Below are positions 12,528 through 25,430 of a stretch of DNA of 64,000 nucleotides, in pieces (positions within the stretch are counted from its first letter, which is position 1; the number at the start of each line of letters is the position of its first letter). Both the position numbers and the translations under genes were made by a program. Location of the stretch: the NCBI GenBank assembly GCA_028826165.1, contig JAPDFW010000054.1, positions 314,001-378,000 of the forward strand, in the 5' to 3' direction. The notes beneath the pieces are model-generated. The model was not told the DNA's origin. It saw only the letters and a list, made by a program, of their open reading frames with translations, and searched no databases. The stretch is from Anaeramoeba ignava (taxonomy: Eukaryota > Metamonada > Anaeramoebidae).

Positions 12528-12765
12528 ATGAAAACGAAAATCAAAATCAAAATCAAAATCATTTATCAAAATCATTTATCAAAATCATTTATCAAAATCA
12601 TTTATCAAAATCATTTATCAAAATCATTTATCAAAATCATTTATCAAAATCATTTATCAAAATCATTTATCAAAATCATTTATCAAAATCATTTATCAAA
12701 ATCATTTATCAAAATCATTTATCAAAATCAAAATCATTTATCAAAATCAAAATCAAAATCAATTT
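12528..12765. repeat. Minisatellite ATCATTTATCAAA (about 15 copies)
   Basis: Near-perfect 13-bp repeat (CATTTATCAAAAT) directly after the kinase-nitrilase stop codon. A short open frame through it is periodic and not considered coding. Confidence 0.9.
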
Positions 12766-14590
12766 AATCAAAATCAATTCAATATCAATTTAATATCAAT
12801 TTAATTAATAAATTTAATATCAATTTAATATAAATTTAATATCAATTTAATTAATAAATTTAATAAATAAATTTAATATAAATTTAATTAATAAATTTAA
12901 TATAAATTTAATCAATAAATTTAATATAAATTTAATTAATCAATTTAATATCAATTTAATAAATAAATTTAATATCAATTTAATTAATAAATTTAATAAA
13001 TAAATTTAATATCAATTTAATTAATAAATTTAATTAATAAATTTAATAAATAAATTTAATATCAATTTAATCAATAAATTTAATTAATAAATTTAATATC
13101 AATTTAATTAATAAATTTAATTTAATAAATTTAATATCAATTTAATATCAATTTAATCAATAAATTTAATTAATAAATTTAATATAAATTTAATAAATTT
13201 AATTAATAAATTTAATTAATAAATTTAATATCAATTTAATATCAATTTAATATCAATTTAATTAATAAATTTAATTAATAAATTTAATTAATAAATTTAA
13301 TATCAATTTAATCAATAAATTTAATTAATAAATTTAATTAATAAATTTAATTAATAAATTTAATCAATAAATTTAATATCAATTTAATTAATAAATTTAA
13401 TATAAATTTAATTAATAAATTTAATATCAATTTAATAAATAAATTTAATTAATAAATTTAATATAAATTTAATATCAATTTAATTAATAAATTTAATTAA
13501 TAAATTTAATATCAATTTAATCAATAAATTTAATATCAATTTAATAATTTAATCAATAAATTTAATCAATAAATTTAATCAATAAATTTAATATCAATTT
13601 AATCAATAAATTTAATAAATTTTAATATAAATTTAATTAAATAAAATTTAATATAAATTTAATATCAAAATAAATATAATTTTAAAATTTAATTAATAAA
13701 TTTAATAAATTAAATAAATAAATTTTAATTAATAAATTTAATATCAATTTAATTAATAAATTTAATTAATATCAATTTAATATCAATTTAATATCAATTT
13801 AATTAATAAATTTAATAAATTTAATATAAATTAATATCAATTTAATCAATAAATTTAATATCAATTTAATCAATAAATTTAATTAATAAATTTAATATCA
13901 ATTTAATTATCAATTTAATTAATAAATTTAATATCAATTTAATTCAATCAATTTAATTAATAAATTTAATATCAATTTAATTAATAAATTTAATATCAAT
14001 TTAATATCAATTTAAAATCAATTTAATCAATAAATTTAATCAATAAAATTTAATTTAATATAAATTTAATAATCAATTTAATCAATAAATTTAATCAATA
14101 AATTTAATCAATAAATTTAATATCAATTTAATTAGTTTAATCAATAAATTTAATATCAATTTAATATCAGTTTAATTAATAAATTTAATTAATAAATTTA
14201 ATATCAATTTAATTAATAAATTTAATATCAATTTAATATCAATTTAATTATCAATAAATTTAATTAATAAAATTTAATATAAATTTTAATTAATAAATTT
14301 AATATCAAATTTAATATAAATTTAATATCAATTTAATTAATAAATTTAATATCAATTTAATATCAATTTAATTAATAAATTTAATATCAATTTAATCAAT
14401 AAATTTAAAATCAATTTAATATCAATTTAATATCAATTTAATTAATAAATTTAATCAATAAATTTAATATCAATTTAATATCAATTTAATTAATAAATTT
14501 AATAAATTTAATATCAATTTAATTAATAAATTTAATATCAATTTAATTAATAAATTTAATAACAATTTAATTAATAAATTTAATATAAAA
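12766..14590. repeat. Intergenic satellite (AATTTAATATC / AATTTAATTAAT)
   Basis: 1.8 kb of tandem 11-12-bp units alternating between TAATATCAATT, TAATTAATAAATT and TAATCAATAAATT. The borders are sharp: the minisatellite on the left, and unique sequence (GGAATTGGATTTGG) at 14592. No gene is seen. Confidence 0.92.
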
Positions 14591-14930
14591 TGGAATTGGA
14601 TTTGGATTAAATAAAAAAAAAAGAAGAAAGAAGAAAAATATTTTTTATTTTCCCCTTTTATTTATTTATTTTTTTCTTTTTATGATCAAAATTTTTATTT
14701 ATTTTTAATTAAAAATTAAAATAAAAAATTAAATAAAAAATTAAATAAAAAATTAAATAAAAAATTAAATAAAAAATTAAATAAAAAATTAAATTAAAAA
14801 TTAAATAAAAAATTTAATAGGGGGCAAGTTAAATTTTTTTTTTTTTGCTTTTTGAATTTATTTTTTTAATTTTTATTTTTTTCATTTTTTTTCTTTTTTA
14901 AAAAAAAAAAAACAAATTACAAATTACAAA
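14591..14930. promoter_or_regulatory. Upstream region of secreted-protein gene
   Basis: 340 bp of mixed poly-A/poly-T, an AAATTAAATA repeat (14706-14815) and an unusual G-rich break AATAGGGGGCAAG at 14815. The promoter of the following gene should lie here. Assignment is by position only. Confidence 0.35.
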
Positions 14931-15665
14931 ATGAAATTCTTTGCATTTTTGCTTTTAATTGCATTAGCATTTGCACCAGATCCACCAAAATGGCCGATTC
15001 ACTTTGCAACCGAATTAGATGTAATTCACTATCACAATCGTTCTCACACATTTGCAATTTGGTATTACGATTACAACGAGAATGCAGAAAGAGTTGAAGT
15101 AATGAACTATCACGAAGGAATGGACGTTACAATGATCAACGATTACAACGCAGAAAAGCAATACGTTCTTATTGAAACTGAAGATGACATCATTTGCCAG
15201 ACACATGACTTGACAGGACATTTATTTTATCCGGACTTGTCATCTTTCGTGTATTCCGGCCAACGGACAATTCGGGACAAACTTTGTGACAGATGGTTCC
15301 ATAACGCCACAAGAATGATCTATTACGATACTCATGATGCGCCAAATGAACCCATGCAAATTGACTTTATGGACTCAAATCAAACTAACTTCCTTAACTT
15401 CAAAGACCATTCCGTTGATCCTGCTTATTTCGATAAACCTGCCCAATGCACTGATACTACTGGTCTCTCTTGTGATGCTTGTGAATCTCTTGGTGAGGCT
15501 GCTATCGAATTGGGTTGCGATGCTAGTGCTGCCGCTATTTCTGCTCTTTGTGGTCCTTTTGCTGAACTTTGTGAAGAAGCTATCGACCTCGCTTGCGAAG
15601 GTGCTTGCTCTTATGAAGAATGCGCTGAGAAAGCTTGCTGCGCTCTTGGTTTCTGCAGCTGCTAA
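14931..15665 (+). CDS. Secreted protein with Cys-rich C-terminal domain
   Basis: Single-exon, 244 residues. The signal peptide is MKFFAFLLLIALAFA. Residues about 20-165 are rich in aromatics and His with paired Cys (TIWYYDY-like strands, FVYSGQRTIRDKLCDRW). They loosely resemble the beta-half-barrel domains of ependymin-like and amoebal secreted proteins, which is a weak inference. The last about 75 residues hold 13 Cys in a hydrophobic Ala-rich context (LSCDACESLGEAAIELGC, then ACSYEECAEKACCALGFC). The spacing recalls the halocin C8-like peptide family and, less well, saposins. Codons are clearly richer in G and C than in neighbours (GCT, GCC, GAC, TGC), typical of a highly expressed gene or of different origin. 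Function is unknown; an extracellular or vacuolar peptide released from a precursor is possible. Confidence 0.8.
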   Translation: MKFFAFLLLIALAFAPDPPKWPIHFATELDVIHYHNRSHTFAIWYYDYNENAERVEVMNYHEGMDVTMINDYNAEKQYVLIETEDDIICQTHDLTGHLFYPDLSSFVYSGQRTIRDKLCDRWFHNATRMIYYDTHDAPNEPMQIDFMDSNQTNFLNFKDHSVDPAYFDKPAQCTDTTGLSCDACESLGEAAIELGCDASAAAISALCGPFAELCEEAIDLACEGACSYEECAEKACCALGFCSC

Positions 15666-16157
15666 ATCTCTTCTTTTTGAACCGTTTTTTTTTCTCCTTT
15701 TTTTCCGTTTTTTTCTTCTTTTTTTCTTTTTCTTTTTCTTTTTCTTGATAGTTCGAAAACCTTTTTTTTTCAAATTTTCTCTTCTTTTCTTTCAAAAATT
15801 CTTGAATGAAGAAGATTTTTCAATGAAACCAAACAATTCCAGAATGAATTAAAAAACAAAAACAAAAACAAAAACAAAAACACAATTTGATTTATTTTTC
15901 TAAATTCAAATCTAAATCTAAATTAAATTCAAAATTAAATTCAATTCAAATTTAAATTAAAATTCAAAATTAAATTCAAATTTAAATTCAAAAAGCAAAT
16001 CTTTTTTTTTTGATTGTTTAATTTTCATTTTTTTGTTTCTTTTTGTTTTTAAATCTTTCTTTAAAATTTTATTATATTTTTTTTTATCAATAGTTTTTTA
16101 AAAAAAATTAATCACAAAAACCACTTTAAAATAGTTGCAAATTCATTCAAAAAAAAA
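15666..16157. other. Intergenic, pyrimidine-rich then A-rich
   Basis: A C/T-rich 3' flank follows the stop (TTTTTTCTTC runs to about 15800). It is followed by AAAACAAAAAC and AAATTCAAATT repeats. Nothing gene-like was found before the ATG at 16158. Confidence 0.45.
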
Positions 16158-19100
16158 ATGGAAAAAATGTAATAAAAAAAAATATTTAAATATTTAATCA
16201 ATTAATAAATTTCTATTTTAAATTTCTATTTTCAATTTCTATTTTTTTTTTTTGATTTAATTTGATGATTCAATTATAAGTGTTAAAAAAATTCTTTAAG
16301 AATCCCCTTAACCACAAAAAAAAATAAATTTAACAAATACTCTTTAATTTAATTCTAATTTAATTCTTTTTATTTTATTTTCAAAATAAATTTAGTCAAT
16401 TCGATAAACAAATTGCAAAAGAAAAATTTGAAAGCTGGAAAATACTTGGAGAAAAATTTAATCAAGATCACAAATTAAAAGAAGAGAACTTAAATGATCC
16501 AAATATTAATTCAAATAATAATTCAAATAATAATTTAAATATTAATTCAAATATTTTAAATAATAATTCAAATAATAATTCAAATATTAATTTAAATAAT
16601 AATCCAAATATTTCAAATAATAATTTAAATAATAATTTAAATAATAATCCAAATATTAATTTAAATAATAATTCAAATATTAATTCAAATATTAATTCAA
16701 ATAATAATTTAAATAATAATTCAAATAATAATTCAAATATTAATTCAAATATTAATCCAAATAATAATTTAAATAATAATTTAAATAATAATTCAAATAT
16801 TAATTCAAATATTAATTTAAATAATAATCCAAATATCAATCCAAATAATAATCCAAATATTAATTCAAATAATAATTTAAATAATAATTTAAATAATTTA
16901 AATAATAATTCAAATAATAATTTAAATAATAATTTAAATAATAATTTAAATAATAATTCAAATATTAATTCAAATATTAATTTAAATAATAATTCAAATA
17001 ATAATTTAAATATTAATTCAAATAATAATCCAAATAATAATCCAAATAATAATCCAAATATTAATTTAAATATTAATTCAAATAATAATTCAAATATTAA
17101 TTTAAATATTAATTCAAATAATAATTTAAATAATAATTTAAATATTAATTCAAATAATAATTTAAATAATAATCCAAATATTAATTTAAATAATAATTTA
17201 AATAATAATCCAAATATTAATCCAAATAATAATTTAAATAATAATTCAAATAATAATTCAAATAATAATTTAAATATTAATCCAAATATTAATCCAAATA
17301 TTAATTTAAATATTTCAAATAATAATTTAAATAATAATTCAAATAATAATTCAAATATTAATTCAAATATTAATTCAAATAATAATTTAAATATTAATTC
17401 AAATATTTTAAATAATAATCCAAATAATAATCCAAATAATAATTTAAATAATCCAAATAATAATTTAAATATTAATTCAAATAATAATTCAAATAATAAT
17501 TTAAATAATAATTTAAATAATAATTCAAATAATAATTCAAATAATAATTTAAATAATAATTCAAATAATAATTTAAATAATAATTCAAATATTTTAAATA
17601 ATAATTTAAATAATAATTCAAATATTAATTCAAATAATAATCCAAATATTTTAAATATCAATCCAAATAATAATTTAAATAATAATTTCAAATAATAATT
17701 CAAATATTAATTCAAATAATAATTCAAATAATAATTCAAATAATAATCCAAATATTAATTTAAATATTTCAAATAATAATTTAAATAATTCAAATAATAA
17801 TCCAAATAATAATCCAAATATTAATAATTTAAATAATAATTTAAATAATTCAAATAATATTTCAAATAATAATTCAAATATTAATTCAAATAATATTTTA
17901 AATATTAATTCAAATAATATTTTAAATAATAATTCAAATAATATTTTAAATAATAATTCAAATAATTCAAATAATTTAAATAATTCAAATATTAATATTA
18001 ATTTCGATCGTATTGCAAAAATATACTACTCCTTAATTCAGAAAAACAAACTTAATTCATTCCCAACCCAAATAAAACCCACAAAATACAAACTTTCCAA
18101 AAAAATCATCCAATCAATCCAAAAAAACTTCGCACATGATTTCGCATCATTTAGGGTAGAATTCATAATAACAGAATCAACAGCATTACCAGGAAAACTG
18201 AAACTGACAAGTAAATATGTGACGATCAGTATTGAATCAAACAACACAAAAAGAAAAAATCAGTTTCCACAAGCAAATAGCAAGTTTTTATTCCACAAAA
18301 AATTGGAATCAATTTTCCAAATACTTGTTGATGGAAGTGTTGTCTGCAGAATCAAAGCAAACAACGAAGAGAAACGACTTGAGATTTGGAAAACATCTCA
18401 ATTATTTCGCGGCTATGCAGAGTTTACTCACAAAGAACAAGAAATTCAGGGAAAATATATTGGTGAAGATGAGGAAATTGATGGTCTTGTTTTGCGAAAT
18501 TGGGTTAGCAAAAATATCCTTTTGCCTGTTGAAGTGAAAACTTCATTTTCTGAGGATATATATTCTGCGATAGGAATCACATCTTCTCAGCTTGCACTTG
18601 AATCGGAAAACTCACCTAAAATTACAATCAATTGGAATAAATGGAATTTTTTAATTGAAAATCAAAAGGAAAATTTTCTTATTAAAATCCAAATTCAAAT
18701 CAAAAAATCCAAAAATATTCAAAATCAAAATGCAACTTCTTTTTCCCAGGGATTTATCACCATATATCCAGATTCATATAAACACCAGAAATATATCTTT
18801 TATTCTATTCTTATCTTCATGAAAATGGCGCGAGTAAAAGAACATTTTCCAAGAGAAAAATTCGATCTATTAGAAAAGGAAAAAAAGGAGAAATCAAGCA
18901 AATCAGTCATTAAGATCCCATTGAATTACTACAACCAAGAGGACAAAATCGAGGATGAGATGGAAAAGAATATTTGCAGAGAGGGGAGAGAAATGCTCAG
19001 CGATAACACCTCTATTGTTGTGCGGTCGAGCCACAATCTGGTACTTGTGCGCAATTTTTCTATATCAAGAATTCAGCCGTTTATTTTACAACCAAAATAT

Positions 19101-21191
19101 CCATTATATTATTCAATCAATTCATCACTCATTTCAACGACACAAACACCAGCAATGAGAAAAATGCGGAGGGAACTGCAATCGTGTCTTCTGAAAAGGA
19201 AGAAAACTTTAACTGTTGAAATTTACAATACAGAATTGTTATCAATGCAAAAAGCACAATTGATTTTCACAAAACAATCCATGGAAATCCATGTTCTTGA
19301 ATCGCATTTTCGCGAGACTTTCTGCTATGAAAAACAAGACAGCATCTTTGCGCATGCTTTTAATCCCTGGGCATTTGTTGTCAGGAGCAGATTGCAAGAC
19401 AAAGCACGTTTGTGCGCTGCTCAGGATCAATTTTCTCGCGACTTGATTTGCAATTTGTATGCAGTCCACCAGAAAAAGAAGGAGCTGGAAAACCAGTCCT
19501 TTGATTTGGAATATCACTACAAAATATTCTGCACTAAAAAAAGGAAATACAAGGAGAAAAAGAATGACTATAGATCTTGGTTGTATATCGTTTTGGAAAG
19601 ACTTGCCGAGAAGCAAGAGAGCGTGTATGAGTTTCCTCTCGAGTTTGACTCACAAGATATACGCACACATTACACTGAGAGGGCTCGAGAGAATGAGCAT
19701 TCTGTTGTTCTTTTAAATTCCTTTAGTGAATATGCAAGTGTTGCCAAAATCTTTCTTGATAACTCCTTCTTCATTATTTGCTCACGTTTTCTTCATATCC
19801 GTCGCAAGTTTAATCCCCATGCTAATATGATTGTTGATAATAACGATGATTTGTCAATCCGTTTCTATTTGGATGAGCAAAGCTTTGTTGATCTTGTTTT
19901 GCCTAATAAACAAGAATGCGAACGTTTAATTAAAAATTTTATGAAGAAAAAATTAAGAATTATTGATGGAGAAAATTTTAATTATAATTTTAATATCAAT
20001 ACTGAAAAGGAAATTATTACCAAGTCTCAAAAATGCTTATTGATGAAAAATCAAAAAAATATCCAAAAAAATATCCAAAAAAATCAAAATGAAAATATCC
20101 AAGAAAATATTGATAAATCTATTCTTAAAAATTCAACAACTACCTCAAGTCGCGCAGAAAAAGAATTATTCCAAAACTCAATTTGCACTTTCCCAAAAAC
20201 AAGAAAAAAAACACAAAAAATTTTTTCCAATTTATTTGTGAACAAATTCCACTGCAAAATGATCACAACCATTGGGAAATTTCCAGGATGGGTCGCAACA
20301 TTTCCGTCTCATTTTGAAATATACACACAAAATAACATGCTTTCTTTGCCTTATTCTGTTCTCACAATCACAAAACAGAAATCCAAAAAAACAACAATAC
20401 TTGAAATTGATTCAAATAATCATGTTGAAATTGAATTTCCAACACAAAACGAAACGGCAATGTTCTGCAAAAACTTCTGTAAAAATAAAAACCGCGAAAT
20501 CGGAAATTTTACAAATAAAGAATGTGAATTTTTCGACATTTTAATAATGTCATCTCATGGAAATGAAATATGCAAGGCAACCTTCATATTCTCTCAATTT
20601 CGCCTTTCTCTCTCGATTCCTCTATTCCAAATGGTGTTTTATTTCCCGCACCAATTCAACATACTTTTTGACAAAAAACGGACAATTCGGATCCAAATTG
20701 ATCCCGAAATTCCGTTAATTTTTCTTCGTTTTAAATCCATCAAAAAAAGAGATGAATTCTTATCAAACATTAAAGAATCCAAGCAAATCGGTTGGAAAAA
20801 TGAGGCTCTTGATTCTTCTCCAGCTGAATTGGATCAACCTTATATATTCGAAGTGGAATTTTCTTTGGGAAACAAGAAAAACAAAGGAAGAATTATTCTT
20901 GATAGTGATAAAATAATCATCAACAATCCTCGTGTTGAAAACGTTCTTATTAGGCCCATTGGTTCTGGTCGGTTGTTTATTGCAAAAAGATCTGTATTGA
21001 CTTGTCGTATTTCTTTTTTGTCTTTGAAGAAAAAAAATTTTTTTGAATTTGCTTTTAAAAATGATTCTGATCGTGATTTGTTCATTTCAACTTTTCAGAA
21101 GTTACATCAAAAATCAACTCGTGAAGATTTATGGCTTCCAAAACATCGTTTCTATCCAAGTATAATGACTTCAATTTCAGAGAATTTTTAA
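16158..21191 (+). CDS. Large Asn-rich protein with PH-like segments
   Basis: A tiny first exon (16158-16168, MEK plus two bases) joins through GTAATA...TTTAG to exon 2 at 16396 (IQFDKQIAKEKFESWKILG). About 500 residues of Asn-rich repeats (NNN with Ser, Leu, Ile, Pro) follow, then about 1,060 residues of normal composition (FDRIAKIYYSLI onward). One surplus T at 17686-17688 breaks the frame inside the Asn tract. Correcting it gives 1,601 residues. The C-terminal part shows several segments with the alternating hydrophobic pattern and terminal helix of PH-like domains, for example the last 100 residues (KKKNFFEFAFKNDSDRDLFISTF). I recognise no catalytic motif. The first-exon call is phase-consistent but rests on short sequence. 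Confidence 0.7.
16498..17997 (+). repeat. Coding AAT-rich repeat (poly-Asn tract)
   Basis: Trinucleotide-periodic AAT AAT AAT TCA/TTA/CCA AAT ATT units encode Asn runs interrupted by Ser, Leu, Pro and Ile. The period of three and the open plus-strand frame, continuing into unique coding sequence at both ends, show it is coding. The long minus-strand Leu/Phe-rich frame is its shadow. Confidence 0.85.
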
Positions 21192-21402
21192 TAAGAAAAA
21201 AAAAAAAATTTACCGAAAAGAAAAAAAATTTATTTTTACTTTTTTTTTTTTTCAGTTTTGGTTTTTGTTGAATAATAAAATTTTTAAAAATTCTTCAAAT
21301 ATTTCTTTTCTTTTCTTTTCTTTTTAAAAATTTCAAATTAAAAAAAAATTAAAATTAAAATTAAAATCAAAATCAAAATCAAAATCAAAATCAAAATCAG
21401 AA

Positions 21403-24400
21403 TCACAAAATTTGGGATTTATCAGCATTTTCAGGTTCAATTTCTAATGAACGTTTTTGCAATTCAGTTGCAGACATTTTGGGTAATTTTTCAAGAAGAA
21501 CAACAATTTGATGAACGGGTTGAAAATTATAACCTAATTGTTGGTATTGGCGGAGGTTAGTAATAACTCCAGAAACCAAGATCCGTTTTTCGAAATTAAT
21601 CAAATTATGAATTAAATCAGGTTCACTTCCCTCAATTTTCGCGAGATCTTCAAGATAGACTCCCAAATAGGGAATGCAAGGGGGATTAACTTGTTTTAAA
21701 GCATTTCTATAAATTGAGTAATCATTATCAGATGTCATTTTGGATCGCAATTGCGAAAAGGAATCAAAGTGTCTTTTGGGCACTTCCTCCCAAGTAAACT
21801 TCAAACGGAGAACTGGAGAATTAGAAAGCCCAAGGATAACACTCATAAGGGTGTTGAAGTTATTCATCTGCATTAAAAATTCACAAAGTCGAATAAACTT
21901 TGTCAAAATTTTGACTCTTTTTCTAAGTTGATCCGCCTTTATAATTGACGCAGAAACCCAAGCAGAAAGGTCGTTGAATCGGCCAATAAGCTTGAGAACA
22001 TTGGGCGCTCTTGACTTGTATTTTGCTTGGCTCCAAGCGCTGTTGAGGAGCTCTCGAGTACGAATTGAGGAATACAAAGAAAAATCTATAAGTGTTAATT
22101 GTCTTGCTATTTCTTCCGCTTCCACGTCAAATAGAGATAAAGTTGGACTGAAAATATTTTTCGGAACTTTTGGTTCAGGCGCGATTTTCTGCGGATCAAA
22201 TTCACTTGTTGTGTCCGTTTTGATTCCGGCATGAGCCGCTATTTTCGGCCCTTTGAAAATCAAATTTTTTAATTGCGCCGCTAAAGAGGGATATCCTTCA
22301 ACAGCAATTGTGCTCTCCACAAAATAAAGCATCTCCGCCTTCAATTGAGGACGGAAATCTTCGTGATGCTTTTCAAGCCAATTCTTGGCAACATTACATA
22401 TTCTTATCTGAATTCCTCGTTTTTTCATATTGTATTTTTCTTCTGTTAATTCAGTTGAATTTGGAACATGCCATCTATTTATGTGTATTTTTTTTCATTC
22501 GTTAAAATTTCCTTTTAAATTCATCCATTTTTTTTTTCTTTTGATTCAAACCTCTCAATTAATTTTTTTAATAATTTTTTTGGTGTTGTAAATGATTGAT
22601 AAGTCATTAAAAATGTTTCGAAATATTGTAAATGATGTTCTTTTTCGTCTGTTAGTCTTTCAACTAGTTTGTTTAAACTTGCTGCTTTTATTTGGTCTTC
22701 TTTTTCTTTGTAGATGATGTTTGTATTCTGTGGTTCATCCCATATATACACATCATCTTCATCTTTTTCTTCTTCTTCCATTCTTTAATATATATATATA
22801 TATATTTATTTTATAAATATTTTAGAAATATTTTATAAATTTTAGAAATATTTTATATTTATTTTATAAATATTATATAAATTTTAGAAATATTTTATAT
22901 TTATTTTATATAAACCCTAAATTAATCAATATTTCTCCTATTTTTGTTAATATTTCTGATTGTTCATCTTTATTTTGTGCTTTTTGAAGTGAAAGATCCC
23001 AAATTTTATCAACTTTTGTAATAGAATTTCTTATAAGTGTTTGTATTCTACTATCTTTCATAAATCTTGGTTCATCTTTTATATAAAAAGTTTTATTCAA
23101 TATTTTCATTTTATTTTTCATTTAGAAATTATGTATAAAAATATACATTTAATTTTTGCTTCTTCTTCAATTACTGCTTTTGTTTTTCTATAACCAAGAC
23201 ACATTAAATGCTGCATAACTAATTGAAGAACAGTTTCTCTAGATAAACACTCTTGAACTTCTGGTAATCCAGCATTATATAGCATTCCAAAACTGAATAA
23301 TAATTATATAATATTTAATTATTTATTATTTAATTATTTAATTATTTAATTAATTATTATTTAATTATTTAATTATTTAATTATTTATTATTTAATTATT
23401 TATTATTTAATTATTTAATTATTTAATTATTTAATTATTTAATTATTTAAATATTTAATTATTTATTATTTAATTATTTAATTATTTAATTATTTAATTA
23501 TTTAATTATTTAATTATTTATTTATTTAATTATTTAATTATTTAATTATTTAATTATTTAATTATTTATTTATTTAATTAATTATTTAATTATTTAATTA
23601 TTTAATTATTTATTATTTAATTATTTAATTATTTAATTATTTAAATATTTAATTATTTAATTATTTAATATTTAATTATTTAATTATTTAATTATTTAAT
23701 TATTTAATTATTTAATTATTTATTATTTATTATTTAATTATTTAATTATTTAATATTTAATTATTAATTATTAATTATTTAATATTTATTATTAATTATT
23801 TTATTATTTATTATTTAATTATTTATTATTTAATTATTTATTATTTAATTATTTAATTATTTATTATTTAATTATTTATTATTTAATTATTTAATTATTT
23901 ATTATTTAATTATTTAATTATTTAATTATTTAATTATTTAATTATTTAATTATTTAATTATTTAATTATTTAATATACCTTTCTGCTCTTTGTACTGGAA
24001 AAACACTTTCAGTTAATCTTCTAATTGATGGATTTCTTTTCATTACTTTTTCCATCCATTCTGAACGATCAATTTCTGGATTTTCTTGAAGCACTAAAAT
24101 TTGATTTTTTTTAAATAATTTGCTTTTAAATAAATTGCTTTAAATTCTCTTTTAATTTCTTCAAATACTGTTATGAGGATCAACCCTTCCTTTATTTGGA
24201 TCATAAATTTCAGGTGGAATATAAGATTCATTAAGAATTTTATCATCAATTTCTTCTTCAATTTCTTCATTTTCTTTGTCACTACTTGTATCTTCTTCCT
24301 ATTAATTTAAATAATTTTAATTTTAATATTTAATTTTAATTTTAATTTTAATTTTAATTTTAATTTTAATTTTAATATTAATTTTAATTTTAATTTTAAT

Positions 24401-25430
24401 TTTAATTTTAATATTAATTTTAATTTTATTTTTAATATTAATTTTAATTTTAATTTTAATTTTAATTTTAATTTTAATTTTAATTTTAATTTTAATTTTA
24501 ATTTAAATTTTAATTTTAATTTTAATTTTAATTTTAATTTTAAATTTAAATTTTAATTTTAATTTTAATTTTAATTTTAATTTTAATTTTAATTTTAATT
24601 TCAAAATGAATTTTGAATTTTAATTTTAATTTTAATTTTAATTTTAATTTTAATATTAATTTTAATTTTAATTTTAATTTTATTTTTAATTTTAATTTTA
24701 ATTTTAATTTTTAATTTTAATTTTAATATTAATTTTAATATTAATTTTAATTTTAATTTTAAATTTTAATTTTAATTTTAATTTGAATTTTAATTTTATT
24801 TTTAATTTTAATTTTAATTTCAAAATGATTTTAATTATATTTATAAATTGAGAACAATACCAAAAACTGATTTAATGATTTTTCTCTTAAAAGTTGTTCT
24901 TGTTCTAATTTTTTTCTTTTTTCTTCTTCTTCTTTAAGTTTTTGTTCATTTTCTTTAAGCAACCTTTTTTTTTCTCTTTCTAATTCACGTTTTCTTTTTT
25001 CTTCTTCAAATTTAATTTTTTTAATTCTTTCCATTTCTTCTTGTTCTTGTTTTTTTCTTATTTGCTCTTGTTCTTTTTCTTTTTCTTTTTCTTTTTCTTT
25101 AATAATTTCTTGTTCTTTTTGTTTTTCATTTTCAAGTTTCAATTTGATTTCATCTTCTTTTTTTTTTTGAATTTCTTCATCTATTTTTTGAGTTTGAATT
25201 TCTTGATTTAAAACGTTTAAAGGATTATTTTGCACTAATTTTTGTGGTATTTGATTCATTGAAACTGATTTATTTATTGGTTTTTTTTTATTTTCATTTT
25301 TTGCTGTTTTTTTTAATTGTGTTGGTGATTTTTTTCCTGAACTTTGATTTCTTCTTAATCTTGGTGTTGGCCGTTTAAATCCTTGATGTGATTTCCCAAC
25401 ACTTTTAATAAAATCTTGAGGAGTTGACAT
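21403..25430 (-). CDS. LisH-RasGEF, Ras guanine nucleotide exchange factor (7 exons)
   Basis: Exons (minus): 24861-25430, 24169-24298, 23979-24093, 23147-23292, 22916-23075, 22552-22782, 21403-22474. All phases agree and give 807 residues. The order is: Lys/Glu-rich coiled coil (about 90-185); LisH dimerisation motif (VLQLVMQHLMCLGYRKTKAV, about 285-310); RasGEF-N domain (LNKLVERLTDEKEHHLQYF, LIE-RWHVP across an intron, about 385-480); and the catalytic RasGEF (CDC25) domain. The catalytic part has EIARQLTLIDFSLYSSI, FNDLSAWVSASII, IRLCEFLMQMNNFNTLMSV and PCIPYLGVYLEDLAKIE. Such proteins load Ras with GTP at the membrane, controlling amoeboid motility and growth. LisH-RasGEFs are common in Dictyostelium. 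Introns range from 71 to 686 bp, and one uses a GTTTGA donor. The gene is complete and undamaged. Confidence 0.93.
23293..23978. repeat. RasGEF intron 3 array (TTTAATTA)
   Basis: A 686-bp intron made of the octamer ATTTAATT with TATTATTTA variants, bounded by GTATAT and CAG on the minus strand. No coding content. Confidence 0.9.
24299..24860. repeat. RasGEF intron 1 array (TTTTAA)
   Basis: A 562-bp intron of AATTTT repeats with a few AATATT, TTCAAAATGA and TTATTTTT interruptions, from a GTATTG donor to an ATAG acceptor. Confidence 0.9.

Noticed and set aside
15334-15852. Overlapping plus-strand 172-codon frame across the secreted protein end
   Set aside because: Out-of-frame shadow extending into the pyrimidine-rich 3' flank; no family resemblance.
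16468-17703. 411-codon minus-strand frame rich in Leu/Phe, resembling a membrane protein
   Set aside because: Exact antisense of the Asn-rich coding repeat; the plus strand continues into unique coding sequence on both sides.
19242-19616. Minus-strand 124-codon frame in the Asn-rich gene
   Set aside because: Antisense shadow; the plus strand is a long continuous frame here.
23293-23978. Possible CRISPR-like or origin-like regular repeat
   Set aside because: An 8-bp tandem repeat without spacers, inside a phase-consistent intron.
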